This document shows, piece by piece, positions 1 to 9,800 of a stretch of 64,000 nt of DNA. The translations under genes were made by a program, and so were the position numbers. How positions within the stretch are numbered: position 1 is the first letter of the stretch; each line of letters begins with the position of its first letter. Source of the stretch: Lawsonibacter asaccharolyticus (GTDB taxonomy: Bacteria; Bacillota; Clostridia; Oscillospirales; Oscillospiraceae); contig BFBT01000001.1 of assembly GCA_003112755.1 (NCBI GenBank), forward strand, positions 1,674,001 through 1,738,000, written 5' to 3'. The notes under the pieces were generated by a model, which was given only the letters and a program-made list of their open reading frames with translations, was not told where the DNA came from and did not search any database.

Positions 1-1248
1 CTGGAACACGCCTATGTGGCGGTAGAGGGGACGAAGATCGCCTCCGTGGGGACCGAGCCCCCCGAGGGGACCTTTGACCGGGTGGTGGACGGCGCCGGGA
101 AGGTGCTCCTCCCCGGCTTTGTCAACGCCCACACCCACCTGCCCATGACCCTGATGCGGGGCTACGGCGGGGGATGCGACCTGCACACCTGGCTCAACCA
201 GTATATCTTTCCTGCCGAGGCGCGCCTGGACAGCCGGGCGGTGGCGGCAGGGGCCGGGCTGGGCCTGGCGGAGATGATCGCCTCCGGCGTCACCTGTGTA
301 GCTGATATGTATATGCACACCGGGACCATCGCGGAGCAGATCCTGGAGGCGGGCATCAGTGCCAACCTGTCCTGCGGCGGGGTGTACTTCGGCGCGCCAG
401 AGGATTTCTCCCCCGAGACCTGCGGCGACTGCCGGAACCAGGCCGCCCTGACAGAGGAGTGGCATGGGGCGGGGGCGGGCCAGATCCTGGTGGACGCCTC
501 GGTCCACGGGGAGTACACCTCCAATCCCCCTCTGTGGCGGTGGATGGCCGAGTATGCCGCAGAGCACCGACTGGGGATGCACGTCCACGTCTCTGAGACC
601 CAGTCGGAGCACCAGGCCAGCCTGGAGCGGTGGGGCAAGACCCCCATCCAGGCCCTGGACGGGTGCGGGGTGTGGGACTGCGGCCGCTCACTGGCGGCCC
701 ACTGCGTCTACACCACGGAGGAGGACTGGGCTCTCATGGCGGAGAAGGGGATCTCCTGTGTCCACAACCCCTGGTCCAACCTGAAGCTGGGCTCCGGGGT
801 GGCCCCTATCCCGGCCATGATGCGGGCGGGAGTCAACGTGGCCCTGGGCACCGATGGCATGTCCTCCCACAACAGTGCCGATCTCTTCTCCGATATCAAG
901 CTGGCCGCCGTCCTGCACAACGGGGTGGAGCGGGACCCCATGGCCGTGAGTGCCTGGGCCGCCCTGGAGATAGCCACCGTCAACGGCGCCCGGGCCCTGG
1001 GCAGGGATACCGGGGTCATCGCCCCGGGAAAGACGGCGGACCTGATCCTGGTGGACCTCTCCGCCCCCAATCTCATCCCCTGTCACGACCCGGTGGAGGA
1101 CCTGGTCTTTTCCGCCCACGGCTCTAATGTGGAGATGAATATGGCCCGGGGACAGGTCATATATGAGAAGGGGAGCTTTCTCACCCTGGACCTGGAGCGG
1201 GTCCGCTGGGAAGTGGAGCACTACGCCCTCCCGCTGATCTTCGGGTGA
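1..1248 (+). CDS. mtaD: Amidohydrolase, MtaD/SAH-deaminase type (5' end outside window)
   Basis: The reading frame is open from base 1, so the N-terminus lies upstream; a GTG at 16 is internal, because the codons before it already read as the family's N-terminal beta-sandwich. Metal-dependent deaminase family acting on 5-methylthioadenosine / S-adenosylhomocysteine or related adenosines. Visible metal and active-site motifs in order: NAHTH followed by LPMTLMRG, then HVHVSETQSEH, then AAHCVYTTEEDW, then LGTDGMSSHNSADLF carrying the catalytic Asp. The phrase SLERWGKTPIQAL is typical of the MtaD branch. Predicted cytoplasmic role in purine/methionine salvage. The exact substrate is not provable from sequence; another aminohydrolase such as guanine or cytosine deaminase-like is less likely. 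The next gene begins 33 bases downstream with its own ribosome binding site. Confidence 0.85.
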   Translation: MEHAYVAVEGTKIASVGTEPPEGTFDRVVDGAGKVLLPGFVNAHTHLPMTLMRGYGGGCDLHTWLNQYIFPAEARLDSRAVAAGAGLGLAEMIASGVTCVADMYMHTGTIAEQILEAGISANLSCGGVYFGAPEDFSPETCGDCRNQAALTEEWHGAGAGQILVDASVHGEYTSNPPLWRWMAEYAAEHRLGMHVHVSETQSEHQASLERWGKTPIQALDGCGVWDCGRSLAAHCVYTTEEDWALMAEKGISCVHNPWSNLKLGSGVAPIPAMMRAGVNVALGTDGMSSHNSADLFSDIKLAAVLHNGVERDPMAVSAWAALEIATVNGARALGRDTGVIAPGKTADLILVDLSAPNLIPCHDPVEDLVFSAHGSNVEMNMARGQVIYEKGSFLTLDLERVRWEVEHYALPLIFG

Positions 1249-1281
1249 GGACCCAGTCTCACAAATTGAGGAGGATACACT

Positions 1282-3093
1282 ATGACCCGACAAGACCAAG
1301 CGCCCCGCCGAATGGCAGCGGCCAAACCGAATACATTTTTTGGAGGAGCCGCCATCCTGGCAATGGGGATCTTGGTGGTAAAGGTCATCGGCCTGTTCTA
1401 TAAGATCCCGCTGGTCAACATCATCGGCAGCGAGGGAAGCGCCGATTTCAACAACGCCTACAACATCTACTCAGTGCTGCTGACCATCTCCACCGCCGGC
1501 CTGCCGGTGGCGGTGTCCAAGATGGTGTCGGAGGCCAACGCCCTGGGGCGGCAGAACCAGGTGCACAAGGTGTTCCGCCTGTCCCTGGCAGCCTTCCTGA
1601 CCCTGGGTGTGGTATCCTTCCTGATCATGTATTTTGGCTCAGAGCAGCTGGCCGGCATGATGCACGACTCCCTTGCGGCGGCGGGCATCCGCGCGCTGGC
1701 GCCGGCGGTGATCTGCGTGGGCTGCCTGTCCGCCTTCCGGGGCTATGCCCAGGGCCACGGGAATATGACGCCCACCGCGGTCTCCCAGATTCTAGAAGCG
1801 CTGTGCAAGCTGGTCATCGGACTGGGGCTTGCCTACTGGCTGGTGCGGGCAGGCCAGCCCAGCCATGTGGCGGCGGCGGGGGCCATTACCGGCGTCACGG
1901 TGGGCACCATCCTGGCCCTGGCCTATATGATCTTCAACTTTGTCTCCACCCGCATGCGGGAGGAGAAGGACACTCAGGACGCTCCGGACTCCGCCCGGCG
2001 CATCCTGTCCACCCTGATGAAGATCGCCATCCCCATCACCATCAGCTCCTCCATGGTGGGCATCGTCACCGTCATCGACTCCGCCCTGGTCCAGGGACAG
2101 ATCCAGAAGGTGCTCATCTCCGACCCGGACAGCTGGGCGCTGTACCAGCAGGTGGTGGACTTCGTCCCCCTGGAGGCGGCACGGGACGCCTGGCAGCAGG
2201 CCGTGAGCTCCGGCGCGGCGGCGGAGGCGGTCTCCCAGCTCTACGGGGCGGTGGAGCTGGCGGCGGAAAATATCAGCCGTAGCCTCTATGGGAATTACAG
2301 CGGCGCACTGACCATCTATAACCTGCCCCTCTCCCTGATGGCCGCCATCACCGCCTCGGTCATCGCCGCAGTCTCCGCGGCCCTGGCCCGGCGGGACCGC
2401 CGGGGGGCGGCCAGGATCACCGGCTCCGCCCTGCGGATCACCGCTCTGCTGGCTTTCCCTATGGGGGTGGGGCTCTTCGTGCTGGGCACCCCCATCATCC
2501 GACTGATCTTTCCGGAGCTGGACGCCTCTGTGGCGGGGCCCCTGTTGTCTACCCTGGGCATCGCCTCCATCTTCGTCTGCCTGATGCTGGTGTGCAACTC
2601 TGTCCTCCAGGCCCATGGCTTCATCAATCTGCCCGTGGTCATCATGGCACTGGGGGGCGTAGTGAAGATCGTCACCAACTACAACCTGGTAGCCGTGCCC
2701 ACCATCGGCATCTCCGGGGCACCGGTGGGCAATGTGCTCTGCTTCGGACTGTGCATGGTACTGGACTTGGTGGTCATCGCCCGGGTGATCCACGGCCGGC
2801 CGGACTACCTGCCTCTGCTGGCCAAGCCGGCAGCCGCGGCGGGCGTGATGGGGCTGGGGGCCTGGGCGGTGTACGGCCTGCTGTCCAAGCTGCTCAGCTA
2901 TGAGGAGGTTACCCAGGCGGGGGAGACGATCCAGACCCTGGGGAAGACCGGCAACGGGATCGCGGTGATGGGAGCCATCCTGATCGCGGTCATCATCTAT
3001 GCGGTTTTGGTGGTGGCTCTCCGCGCTATCTCCCGGGAGGACCTCTCCCTCATGCCCAAAGGGGACAAAATCGCGAAAATTTTGAGGCTATGA
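1282..3093 (+). CDS. Polysaccharide/lipid flippase, YabM/SpoVB-like (MOP superfamily)
   Basis: A 603-residue polytopic membrane protein with about 14 hydrophobic segments. The N-terminal block (GILVVKVIGLFYKIPLVNIIG, then NNAYNIYSVLLTIS and GLPVAVSKMVSEANA) is characteristic of the SpoVB/YabM oligosaccharide flippase family of Firmicutes. These proteins move undecaprenyl-linked envelope precursors across the membrane. ATG at 1282 is preceded by GAGGAGG about 8 bases upstream. Position directly before mazG matches the Bacillus yabM-yabN order, which supports YabM rather than the lipid II flippase MurJ. A long hydrophilic insert around residues 265-330 is larger than usual. Function is by family; the lipid substrate is unknown. 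Confidence 0.85.
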   Translation: MTRQDQAPRRMAAAKPNTFFGGAAILAMGILVVKVIGLFYKIPLVNIIGSEGSADFNNAYNIYSVLLTISTAGLPVAVSKMVSEANALGRQNQVHKVFRLSLAAFLTLGVVSFLIMYFGSEQLAGMMHDSLAAAGIRALAPAVICVGCLSAFRGYAQGHGNMTPTAVSQILEALCKLVIGLGLAYWLVRAGQPSHVAAAGAITGVTVGTILALAYMIFNFVSTRMREEKDTQDAPDSARRILSTLMKIAIPITISSSMVGIVTVIDSALVQGQIQKVLISDPDSWALYQQVVDFVPLEAARDAWQQAVSSGAAAEAVSQLYGAVELAAENISRSLYGNYSGALTIYNLPLSLMAAITASVIAAVSAALARRDRRGAARITGSALRITALLAFPMGVGLFVLGTPIIRLIFPELDASVAGPLLSTLGIASIFVCLMLVCNSVLQAHGFINLPVVIMALGGVVKIVTNYNLVAVPTIGISGAPVGNVLCFGLCMVLDLVVIARVIHGRPDYLPLLAKPAAAAGVMGLGAWAVYGLLSKLLSYEEVTQAGETIQTLGKTGNGIAVMGAILIAVIIYAVLVVALRAISREDLSLMPKGDKIAKILRL

Positions 3094-3134
3094 GCTGATT
3101 TCTAGTGAAAATACCTTGCAGAGGATGAGAAACT

Positions 3135-3923
3135 GTGGTAAATTTTCAAAGTATGGAACGATATAGCTTCCAGGACCTGAACCGGATCATGGCGCTGCTG
3201 CGCCAGCCGGGCGGCTGTCCCTGGGATCGGGAGCAGACCCACGAGAGCATCCGGCGGAACATGCTGGAGGAGGCCTATGAGGCGGTGGAAGCCATCGACG
3301 AGAAGGACCCCGGACACCTCAAGGAGGAGCTGGGGGATGTGCTGCTCCAGGTGGTTTTCCACGCCAGAATGGCGGAGGAGGAGGGGCTCTTCACCCTGGA
3401 CGATGTGGTGGACGGCATCTGCAAAAAGCTGGTGTTCCGCCACCCCCATGTCTTTGGCACAGTGGACGCCCGGGACTCCGGCCAGGCGCTGAACACCTGG
3501 GACGCCCAGAAGCGGGAGGAGAAGGGGCAGCGCACCGCTGCCGACACCCTGGACAGCGTGGCCAGATCCCTGCCTGCCCTGATGCGGGCGGAGAAGATCC
3601 AGGACAAGGCCAGAAAGGCGGGCTTTGACTGGGCGGAGATGGGGCCGGCGCTGGACAAGGCGGAGGAGGAGCTGGGTGAGCTGCGCCAGGCCGTGGAACA
3701 GGGGGCCAATGTGGAGGAGGAGCTGGGCGACCTGCTCTTCGCCGCCGTCAAGGTGGGCCGCTTTGCAGGGCTGGACAGTGAGCAGGCCCTGCACGGCACC
3801 TGTGAAAAGTTTATCCGCCGCTTCCGGCGGGTGGAGGAGCTGGCCGGAGGACGGCCGCTGGACAGCCTGGGACTGCACCGGCTGGAGGAGCTGTGGCAGC
3901 AGGCCAAGCAGGATGAGGCTTAA
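3135..3923 (+). CDS. mazG: Nucleoside triphosphate pyrophosphohydrolase MazG
   Basis: Two tandem MazG helical domains. The first carries the metal site as EEAYEAVEAID and KEELGDVLLQVV with a CPWD motif just before it (GGCPWDREQTH). The second is near residues 190-225 (EEELGDLLFAAVK). The enzyme hydrolyses non-canonical or excess NTPs to NMP and pyrophosphate in the cytoplasm. GTG at 3135 is chosen because GAGG sits 10 bases upstream; the ATG at 3153 is a possible alternative but has no ribosome binding site. At 262 residues it is the normal full-length two-domain form, without the methyltransferase domain fused in Bacillus YabN. It lies between the flippase and HU. Confidence 0.9.
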   Translation: MVNFQSMERYSFQDLNRIMALLRQPGGCPWDREQTHESIRRNMLEEAYEAVEAIDEKDPGHLKEELGDVLLQVVFHARMAEEEGLFTLDDVVDGICKKLVFRHPHVFGTVDARDSGQALNTWDAQKREEKGQRTAADTLDSVARSLPALMRAEKIQDKARKAGFDWAEMGPALDKAEEELGELRQAVEQGANVEEELGDLLFAAVKVGRFAGLDSEQALHGTCEKFIRRFRRVEELAGGRPLDSLGLHRLEELWQQAKQDEA

Positions 3924-4000
3924 AGGCTGAAAAGCTTTAAGTAATATTATTCAAAAGACTGGCGCACAGGCGCCGAAACATGCTTTAGGAGGAAATCACA

Positions 4001-4276
4001 ATGAATAAGACCGAACTGATCAATGCCGTGGCTGAGAAGGCTGAGCTGTCCAAGAAGGACGCGGAGGCCGCCGTGACCGCCATGATCGACGCCATTACCG
4101 GCGCTCTGGTGGAAGGCGAGAAGGTCCAGCTGGTCGGCTTTGGCGCCTTTGAGGTGAAGGCCCGTGCCGAGCGTGTCGGCCGCAACCCCCAGACCAAGGA
4201 GACCATCACCATCCCCGCCTCCAAGACTCCCGTGTTCAAGGCTGGCAAGGCCCTGAAGGACGCCGTCTCCAAGTAA
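4001..4276 (+). CDS. hup: DNA-binding protein HU
   Basis: A 91-residue HU/IHF-family nucleoid protein. It begins [20 protein letters not shown] and contains the conserved arm region [20 protein letters not shown] with the DNA-intercalating proline (NPQT). ATG at 4001 follows TTAGGAGG with good spacing. It bends and packages DNA as a homodimer. The upstream 77 bases contain a small GGCGC/GCGCC hairpin in the leader, and an intrinsic terminator follows directly, so it is probably an abundant monocistronic message. Confidence 0.95.
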   Translation: MNKTELINAVAEKAELSKKDAEAAVTAMIDAITGALVEGEKVQLVGFGAFEVKARAERVGRNPQTKETITIPASKTPVFKAGKALKDAVSK

Positions 4277-4289
4277 GCAGGATTATAGA

Positions 4290-4320
4290 AAAAGGGGGTG
4301 CCTTCGGCACCCCCTTTTCT
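4290..4320 (+). terminator. Intrinsic terminator after hup
   Basis: A 9-bp stem GGGGGTGCC/GGCACCCCC with loop TTC, flanked by an A tract and a T tract (TTTT at 4315-4318). It separates hup from the S4-domain gene. Confidence 0.9.
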
Positions 4321-4335
4321 CCATGGAGGAATACG

Positions 4336-4578
4336 ATGCGATTGGATAAATGGCTGAAGGTATCCCGCCTGATCAAGCGGAGGACCGTGGCAAATGAGGC
4401 ATGTGACAACGCCCGGGTCATGGCAAACGGACGGCCGGTGAAGGCCAGCTATGACGTAAAGGAGGGGGATGTGCTGGAGCTGCGGTTCGGAGAGAGAACG
4501 GTCAAGGTGGAGGTGCTGGTAGTGGCAGAGCACATGGGCAAGACCGAAGCGGCCGCTATGTACCGGGAGATCCTTTAG
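4336..4578 (+). CDS. rqcP: S4 RNA-binding protein RqcP (YabO/HslR family)
   Basis: An 80-residue S4 domain protein beginning MRLDKWLKVSRLIKRRTVAN, with the typical VMANGRPVKASYDVKEGDVL core. The family binds stalled 50S subunits with peptidyl-tRNA and helps RqcH add alanine tails during ribosome-associated quality control. The start has GGAGG 8 bases upstream. In Bacillus, yabO follows mazG and is followed by yabP, yabQ and divIC; here HU sits between and the downstream genes are absent, replaced by a convergent transporter. Confidence 0.9.
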   Translation: MRLDKWLKVSRLIKRRTVANEACDNARVMANGRPVKASYDVKEGDVLELRFGERTVKVEVLVVAEHMGKTEAAAMYREIL

Positions 4579-4588
4579 AGAAATAAGA

Positions 4589-4626
4589 AAGCGCGCTACC
4601 CCCAAAAACAGGGGCGGCGCGCTTTT
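4589..4626. terminator. Bidirectional terminator between convergent rqcP and Na/Pi genes
   Basis: Stem GCGCGC plus CCCC around an A-rich loop pairing with GGGG and GCGCGC, with T tracts on both strands (TTTT at 4623-4626; TTTCTTATT on the minus strand). It lies exactly between two convergent stop codons. Confidence 0.85.
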
Positions 4627-4631
4627 GTCAT

Positions 4632-6275
4632 TCAGCTGTGTTCCCGGATGCTGGACATCTCCTGGGCGATGTTCAGGACATGGTCGCCAATGCGTTCGAA
4701 GTCGGTGAGCAGCTCAGAGTAAAGGATACAGGCCTCATCAGAACAGGTCCCGGCCTTCATCCGCTCCAGCTGATCCTTGCGGAACAGGTCGGTCATGTCA
4801 TCGATGCGCTGCTCCAGAGCAGAGACGTCCGTCAGCCAGAGCAGGTCGCCAGCCTCCCGCTGATGCAGGGCGTTCAGCGCCTCCAGACAGATGTCCCGCA
4901 TCTGGCAGATCTCCTCCTGAGCCTGGGCGGAGAACTGGATGTGCCGTTCCTCCAGCAGCTTGGAATAGCCGCAGATGTTGATGGCGTGGTCGCCGATGCG
5001 CTCGATATTGCCGGTGATGGTAAAATAGCTACTGACGATGCTGGAACCCTGCTCGTTGGTCTCATAGGTGATGAGACGGGAGATATACTTGGAGATCTCC
5101 TTATTGAGGAAATCCAAGTAGCTCTCCATCTTCTCGGCCTTGGTCAGAAGACTGCTGTTCCGACTGAGCACCGCGTCGAAGCTGGTCTCGATGTTGTCCT
5201 GGGCCATATCCAGCATCCGATCCAGCTCCTGCTGCAGCTGGCCGATGTGGATAGCGGAGGCGCCCAGGTTGCCGTCCTTGCTGCTGACCTGGACGGGGGT
5301 CAGGTATTCCAAGTGCATCTCGTCCCGGTTCTCCTCCGGCTGCTCGGGCAGGATACGCACCGCCAGGCTGGCCAGTTGATTGCCCAGAGGAAGCAGCAGA
5401 AGGGTAGTGACAATATTGAAAATAGTGTGCATGTTGGCAATCTGGGCAGCCGGCGCATCAGGGGTAAAGGAGGCCACCAGATCGGCCAAGGGAAACAGGA
5501 TGCAGAGGATGGTAAAGAGCACCGTGCCGATGATGTTGAACATCAGGTGGATGATAGTAGCACGTTTGGCGCTGCGGCTGGTGCCGATGGAGGCCAGGAC
5601 CGCAGTGATACAGGTACCGATATTCTGGCCAAAGAGGATGAACACAGAACTGGAAAAGCTGATGGCACCGCTGGTGGCCAGAGCCTGGAGGATGCCCACT
5701 GAGGCCGAAGAGGACTGGATCAGGGCGGTAAACAGGGCGCCCACGGCGATGCCCAGCAGGGGGTTGGAGAATCTGGTCATCAGGTCCACAAAGGCCTGGG
5801 AGTCACGCAGAGGCATCATGGAGGAGCTCATCATCTCCATGCCGATAAACAGCACGCCGAGACCGGCCATGATCTGGCCGATGTGGTGGGCCCTGGGCAT
5901 CTTGACAAAGACCACCATGGCCACGCCGATGAAAGCGAAGAGAGGGGCAAGGGCGCCCACGTCCAGAGCAATCAGCTGTCCGGTGATAGTGGTGCCGATA
6001 TTGGCGCCCATGATGATCCAGACCGCCTGGTTCAGGGTCATCATCCCGGAATTGACGAAGCCCACCACCATGACTGTGGTGGCGGAGGAGGACTGGATCA
6101 CGGCGGTGATGCCCGCGCCCACCAGGACGCCCAGAAAACGGTTGGCAGTCAGCCGCTCCAGGATCAGCTTCATCTTGCTGCCGGCAGCGGCCTCCAGGCC
6201 GGAGCTCATCATCTGCATGCCGTACAGGAACAGCGCGAGACCGCCCAAAAGACTCAGAAGGCCTGAAACAGACAT
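4632..6275 (-). CDS. Na/Pi cotransporter family protein with PhoU-like C-terminal domain
   Basis: Sodium-dependent phosphate transporter of the NptA/SLC34-like family, 547 residues. Two inverted halves each carry the QSSSA signature (VIQSSSATTVMVVGF near residue 60 and LIQSSSASVGILQAL near residue 190). The C-terminal ~220 residues are a cytoplasmic helical PhoU-like region with two ERIGDH motifs. The start is fixed at ATG 6275 by GAAGGAGGAA just upstream; the open frame extends 55 codons further, but that stretch is leader RNA. The gene has its own consensus promoter and a 160-base leader with a hairpin. Membrane-located phosphate or other anion uptake is the family role; specificity is inferred. 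Confidence 0.88.
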   Translation of the reverse strand: MSVSGLLSLLGGLALFLYGMQMMSSGLEAAAGSKMKLILERLTANRFLGVLVGAGITAVIQSSSATTVMVVGFVNSGMMTLNQAVWIIMGANIGTTITGQLIALDVGALAPLFAFIGVAMVVFVKMPRAHHIGQIMAGLGVLFIGMEMMSSSMMPLRDSQAFVDLMTRFSNPLLGIAVGALFTALIQSSSASVGILQALATSGAISFSSSVFILFGQNIGTCITAVLASIGTSRSAKRATIIHLMFNIIGTVLFTILCILFPLADLVASFTPDAPAAQIANMHTIFNIVTTLLLLPLGNQLASLAVRILPEQPEENRDEMHLEYLTPVQVSSKDGNLGASAIHIGQLQQELDRMLDMAQDNIETSFDAVLSRNSSLLTKAEKMESYLDFLNKEISKYISRLITYETNEQGSSIVSSYFTITGNIERIGDHAINICGYSKLLEERHIQFSAQAQEEICQMRDICLEALNALHQREAGDLLWLTDVSALEQRIDDMTDLFRKDQLERMKAGTCSDEACILYSELLTDFERIGDHVLNIAQEMSSIREHS

Positions 6276-6333
6276 AGGGATTCCTCCTTCAATCAACACA
6301 GCTTCCGCCGAGAGGAGCGAAACAAAGGGCATG

Positions 6334-6380
6334 GAAAAAGCATAACCCACATCATAAGATGATCGGCGCGGGCTATGCTT
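6334..6380 (-). promoter_or_regulatory. Leader hairpin with U tract upstream of Na/Pi gene
   Basis: In minus-strand sense, AAGCATA-g-CCC pairs with GGG-t-TATGCTT around a ~20-base loop that itself contains CATC/GATG, followed at once by TTTTT. It has terminator form and sits in the 5' leader between promoter and start codon, so it could be an attenuator. No known riboswitch class recognised. Confidence 0.5.
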
Positions 6381-6444
6381 GAAAACTGTACCAACAGGGT
6401 TCCACATCAAAACCATGTTCAATACCGGAATATTCTGCAATGAT

Positions 6445-6474
6445 ATTATAAGGGGGAAGGCTTCCCAGTGTCAA
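6445..6474 (-). promoter_or_regulatory. Sigma-A promoter of the Na/Pi gene
   Basis: Read on the minus strand, -35 TTGACA (6474-6469) and -10 TATAAT (6450-6445), both perfect consensus, separated by 18 bases. Predicted start near 6438, giving a leader of about 160 bases. Confidence 0.85.
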
Positions 6475-6552
6475 TACCATTCTTGGACAAAATTTGACAG
6501 CCGGAGCATAGGACTGTTTTGCGAGATGCGCACACTGGGGTAGAAAAGCGAA

Positions 6553-6824
6553 ATGTCTACCAAAAGTCTACCAAAAAAGGGCGGCGGTGGCCTGGAGTTT
6601 CAGGGCCTTGCTGCCCCTCCTGTTTTCATGTGTCTACCAAATGTCTACCAGGGAAACTTTTTAGGCGTAATCTCGGGGATTTTTCCCTTGATCTCCCCCT
6701 TTTTATAACCAATTCCTCCTGTGTCAGAAGTGTTGTACAGGCATAGTGGGCCGAAATGTTCTAGAAAAGGCCCGGTTTGTCAGAAAACAGCGACTTTTGT
6801 CAATATAAAAAGGAGGAATATCCA
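6553..6824 (+). promoter_or_regulatory. Conserved SLH leader, copy 1
   Basis: A 272-base leader shared with 24831-25102 and 50853-51124. Four TCTACCAAA-type direct repeats flank a GC-rich hairpin: two before it at 6556-6572, two after it in 6632-6650. The hairpin pairs GGGCGGCG at 6579-6586 with TGCTGCCC at 6609-6616, is preceded by A6 and followed by CTCCTGTTTT, and so has the form of a terminator that shields the gene from upstream transcription. A second small hairpin pairs GGGCC (6749) with GGCCC (6770). AAAAAGGAGGAATATCCA precedes the start. No convincing -35/-10 pair is visible. Confidence 0.65.
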
Positions 6825-9800
6825 ATGAGAAACCTGAAGCGTGCTCTCAGCCTGGCTCTGGCTTCCGTTATGCTCCTGGGCATGATGGTCGTGGGTTCCA
6901 GCGCTAAGGGTATCGACGATTTCACCGACAAGGCCGAGATCGTCAATCAGGATGCCGTGGCGGTCACCTCTGCCATCGGCATGTTCGAAGGCTACGAGGA
7001 CGGGTCCTTCGGCCCCGAGAACGTAGTCACCCGCGCCGAGATGGCGGTCATCATCTGCACCATGCTGTATGGCGCCGGTGTGAACGTCAACCAGTTCGCG
7101 GAGACCAATGTGTTCACCGACGTCCCCGCATGGGCGGAGGGCTATGTGAACCTGTGCTCCAGCCTGGGCATCGTGGCCGGCGTGGGCGAGGGCAAGTTTG
7201 ACCCCAACGCCACCGTGACCACCGCGCAGGCCGTGCTGATGCTGTGCCGCGCCCTGGGCTACTTCCAGAACGCCGCTGACTTCGGCGACAACTGGATGCT
7301 GGCCGCCACTGCCAAGGGCACCGCTCTGGGCCTGTACGGCGACCTGAAGCTTACCGCTGAGGCCGGGCTGACCCGCGACAACGTGGCTGAGCTGGTGTTC
7401 AACGCCCTGACCAAGGCTGTGCCCGTTCAGTACAATGAGCTGCTGGGCGTGTACTACAACGAGAACAAGGGTATCCTGTACTCCCTGACCTACTACTACA
7501 CCGATACCCTGGGCTACAAGAACTTCGACCTGGTCTACAAGACCAACGAGAACACCGATTACGGCCGTCCCGGCACCACCTGGGGCATCGGCTCCTATCG
7601 GATGGACGGTTCTCCCTCCGGCGAGGGCAACAAGGAAGGCGTGCTGAATGAGGACGGCTCCCTGATCCCCGAGCGGGTGAAGATGACCTCCGACGATGAG
7701 ATCATCACCGTGGCCGACACCCCCGACTTCACCTACACCGCCAACACCAAGGAGAACGTGATCTACAAGGCCGTTGGCAAGAGCGTGGTGGATGACTACG
7801 CCTGGAACATCTATGTGGACGGCGCTGAGCAGGCCGGCGACGATCTGGCTCCCGCCAACGACAAGGACACCGACTACACCTACACCGCCAAGGGCGCTAC
7901 CACCGAGATCTATGTGGATGATGTGAACGAGACCGTCACCGTGGTCATGATCAACTACTACATGGCCGAGGTCACCAAGGTCAAGGACGGCGAGAACACG
8001 GTCCGTGTGCTCAGCAACGCCACCAAGACCAGCCCCATCGACGAGCGGACCATCGCCGCCAACGGCTTCGCCGTGGATGAGTATGTGGTCATCACCGTGG
8101 ACGTGGACGATGATGGCGACTCCTTCGTGGCCTCCATCGATGCTCCTGCCACCGCCGAGGGCTCTGTGTCCTACGTCAGCAAGCTGTCCGAGGCCGAGGG
8201 CAACAAGGATGGTCAGTATGCCAAGCTGGATGACGGCAACAAGTACACCTACTCCAAGTACACCGCCTCCGACCTGGATGACATCAACATGGAGCACCCC
8301 ACTCTGGACGTGAACTACCGCCTGTACCTGGATCCCAACGGCTATGTGCTGGGCTTCCTGGCTCTGGACAACTACTATGAGAATTACCTCTACGTGGAGT
8401 CCGCTGCCAGCTACCTGAACTCCATCGACGCCAAGGTGATCTTCACTGACGGCACCGAGAAGCAGGTCAAGATCGACGACGAGTACATTGATGGCACCAA
8501 GATTTCCAACGAAATTGGTATGGCGAATGTTGGAAACGCCTATGACGATAGTAGCAATCCCGGCCTGGTTGGCCGTGCCTACGCTTACACTGAGAGCGAC
8601 GGCGTCTACACCCTGCGTCCTGTGTGGCCCAGCATGATCGACACTGGCCGCCCCGGCACCGGCACTCTCGCTAAGGACTACTACAAGAATTACCGCGATG
8701 TGTCTGTTGACGTGACTGTGAACTATGCCGCTGGCACCGCCGGCGAGACTGCGGCTCAGGTGAACGCGAAGAACACCGTCATCAAGAGCGGCGCCGCTTA
8801 CATCACCGCCAATGGCACGACCTACATTGTGGACAAGGACACCAAGTTCGTGGACGTGGATGAGAATCAGGTCTACACCGGCTTTGAGAACGTTCCCGAC
8901 TACATCGCTGACAGCACTGTTGACGGCGGAAAGGTGAGCTTCTGGGCCATCGATACCCGGTCCACCGACGGCGTTGCTGAGGTCATCTTCATCTATGAGG
9001 GCGAGGCCAGCAACAGCAACGACGTTTACTTCTACTCCGCTACTGGCTCCTTCGAGACCCACAGCCGCAATGAGAACTACAAGACCCATGATGTCTATGT
9101 GGACGGCGAGAAGCAGACCATGAACTTCACCCCCGCCGGTCATAAGGATCAGAACGGCGACGAGGTGGGGCTGGGCCTGTACCGCGTGAACAAGACCGAC
9201 GGCAAGGGCTTTGTGACTGATATCACCAAGATCACCAGCTTTGAAAATGTAGTCTCTGTGGGCGGCAACTCCTTCTCCCTGGGCACTTCCGCTCCCAAGC
9301 AGTACATCACCGACAAGGATACCGTGATCGTTGTGGCCACCTATGACCGCAAGGACAACGGCAGCCTGAAGGACCCCGTGGTCTCTCTGGGCTCCCTGAA
9401 GGATATGAATGTGGCCAAGGATAAGAATGGCAACATCATCGATGACTACAACACCGTGGTCTATGTGGCCAACACCTCCGACAGCGGCCGCATTGCCGAT
9501 CTGGTCTACATTGTGAAGACGGAGAAGGCTGTCTATGACAATACCGTCACCTTCACGAACTATGCCGGCGGCACCTACACTCTGGCCGTCCAGAGCACCA
9601 ACGCTCAGGATAACGGCGACGGCACCGTGGGCATCAATGACAACCAGACACTGAAGTTCAAGATCACCCCCAAGACTGTGGGCACCACCACCTATGAGCT
9701 GGTCTCCGTCAAGCTGGGCGACGAGGTCCTGACCGCTGACACCAACGACGTGTACTCCGTCAAGGTGGGCACCAAGGATCTGACCATCGACGTGACCACC

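Noticed and set aside
6553..6650. CRISPR-like array suggested by repeated TCTACCAAA units
   Set aside because: Only four 9-base units with unequal spacing around a hairpin, no spacers and no cas genes in the window.
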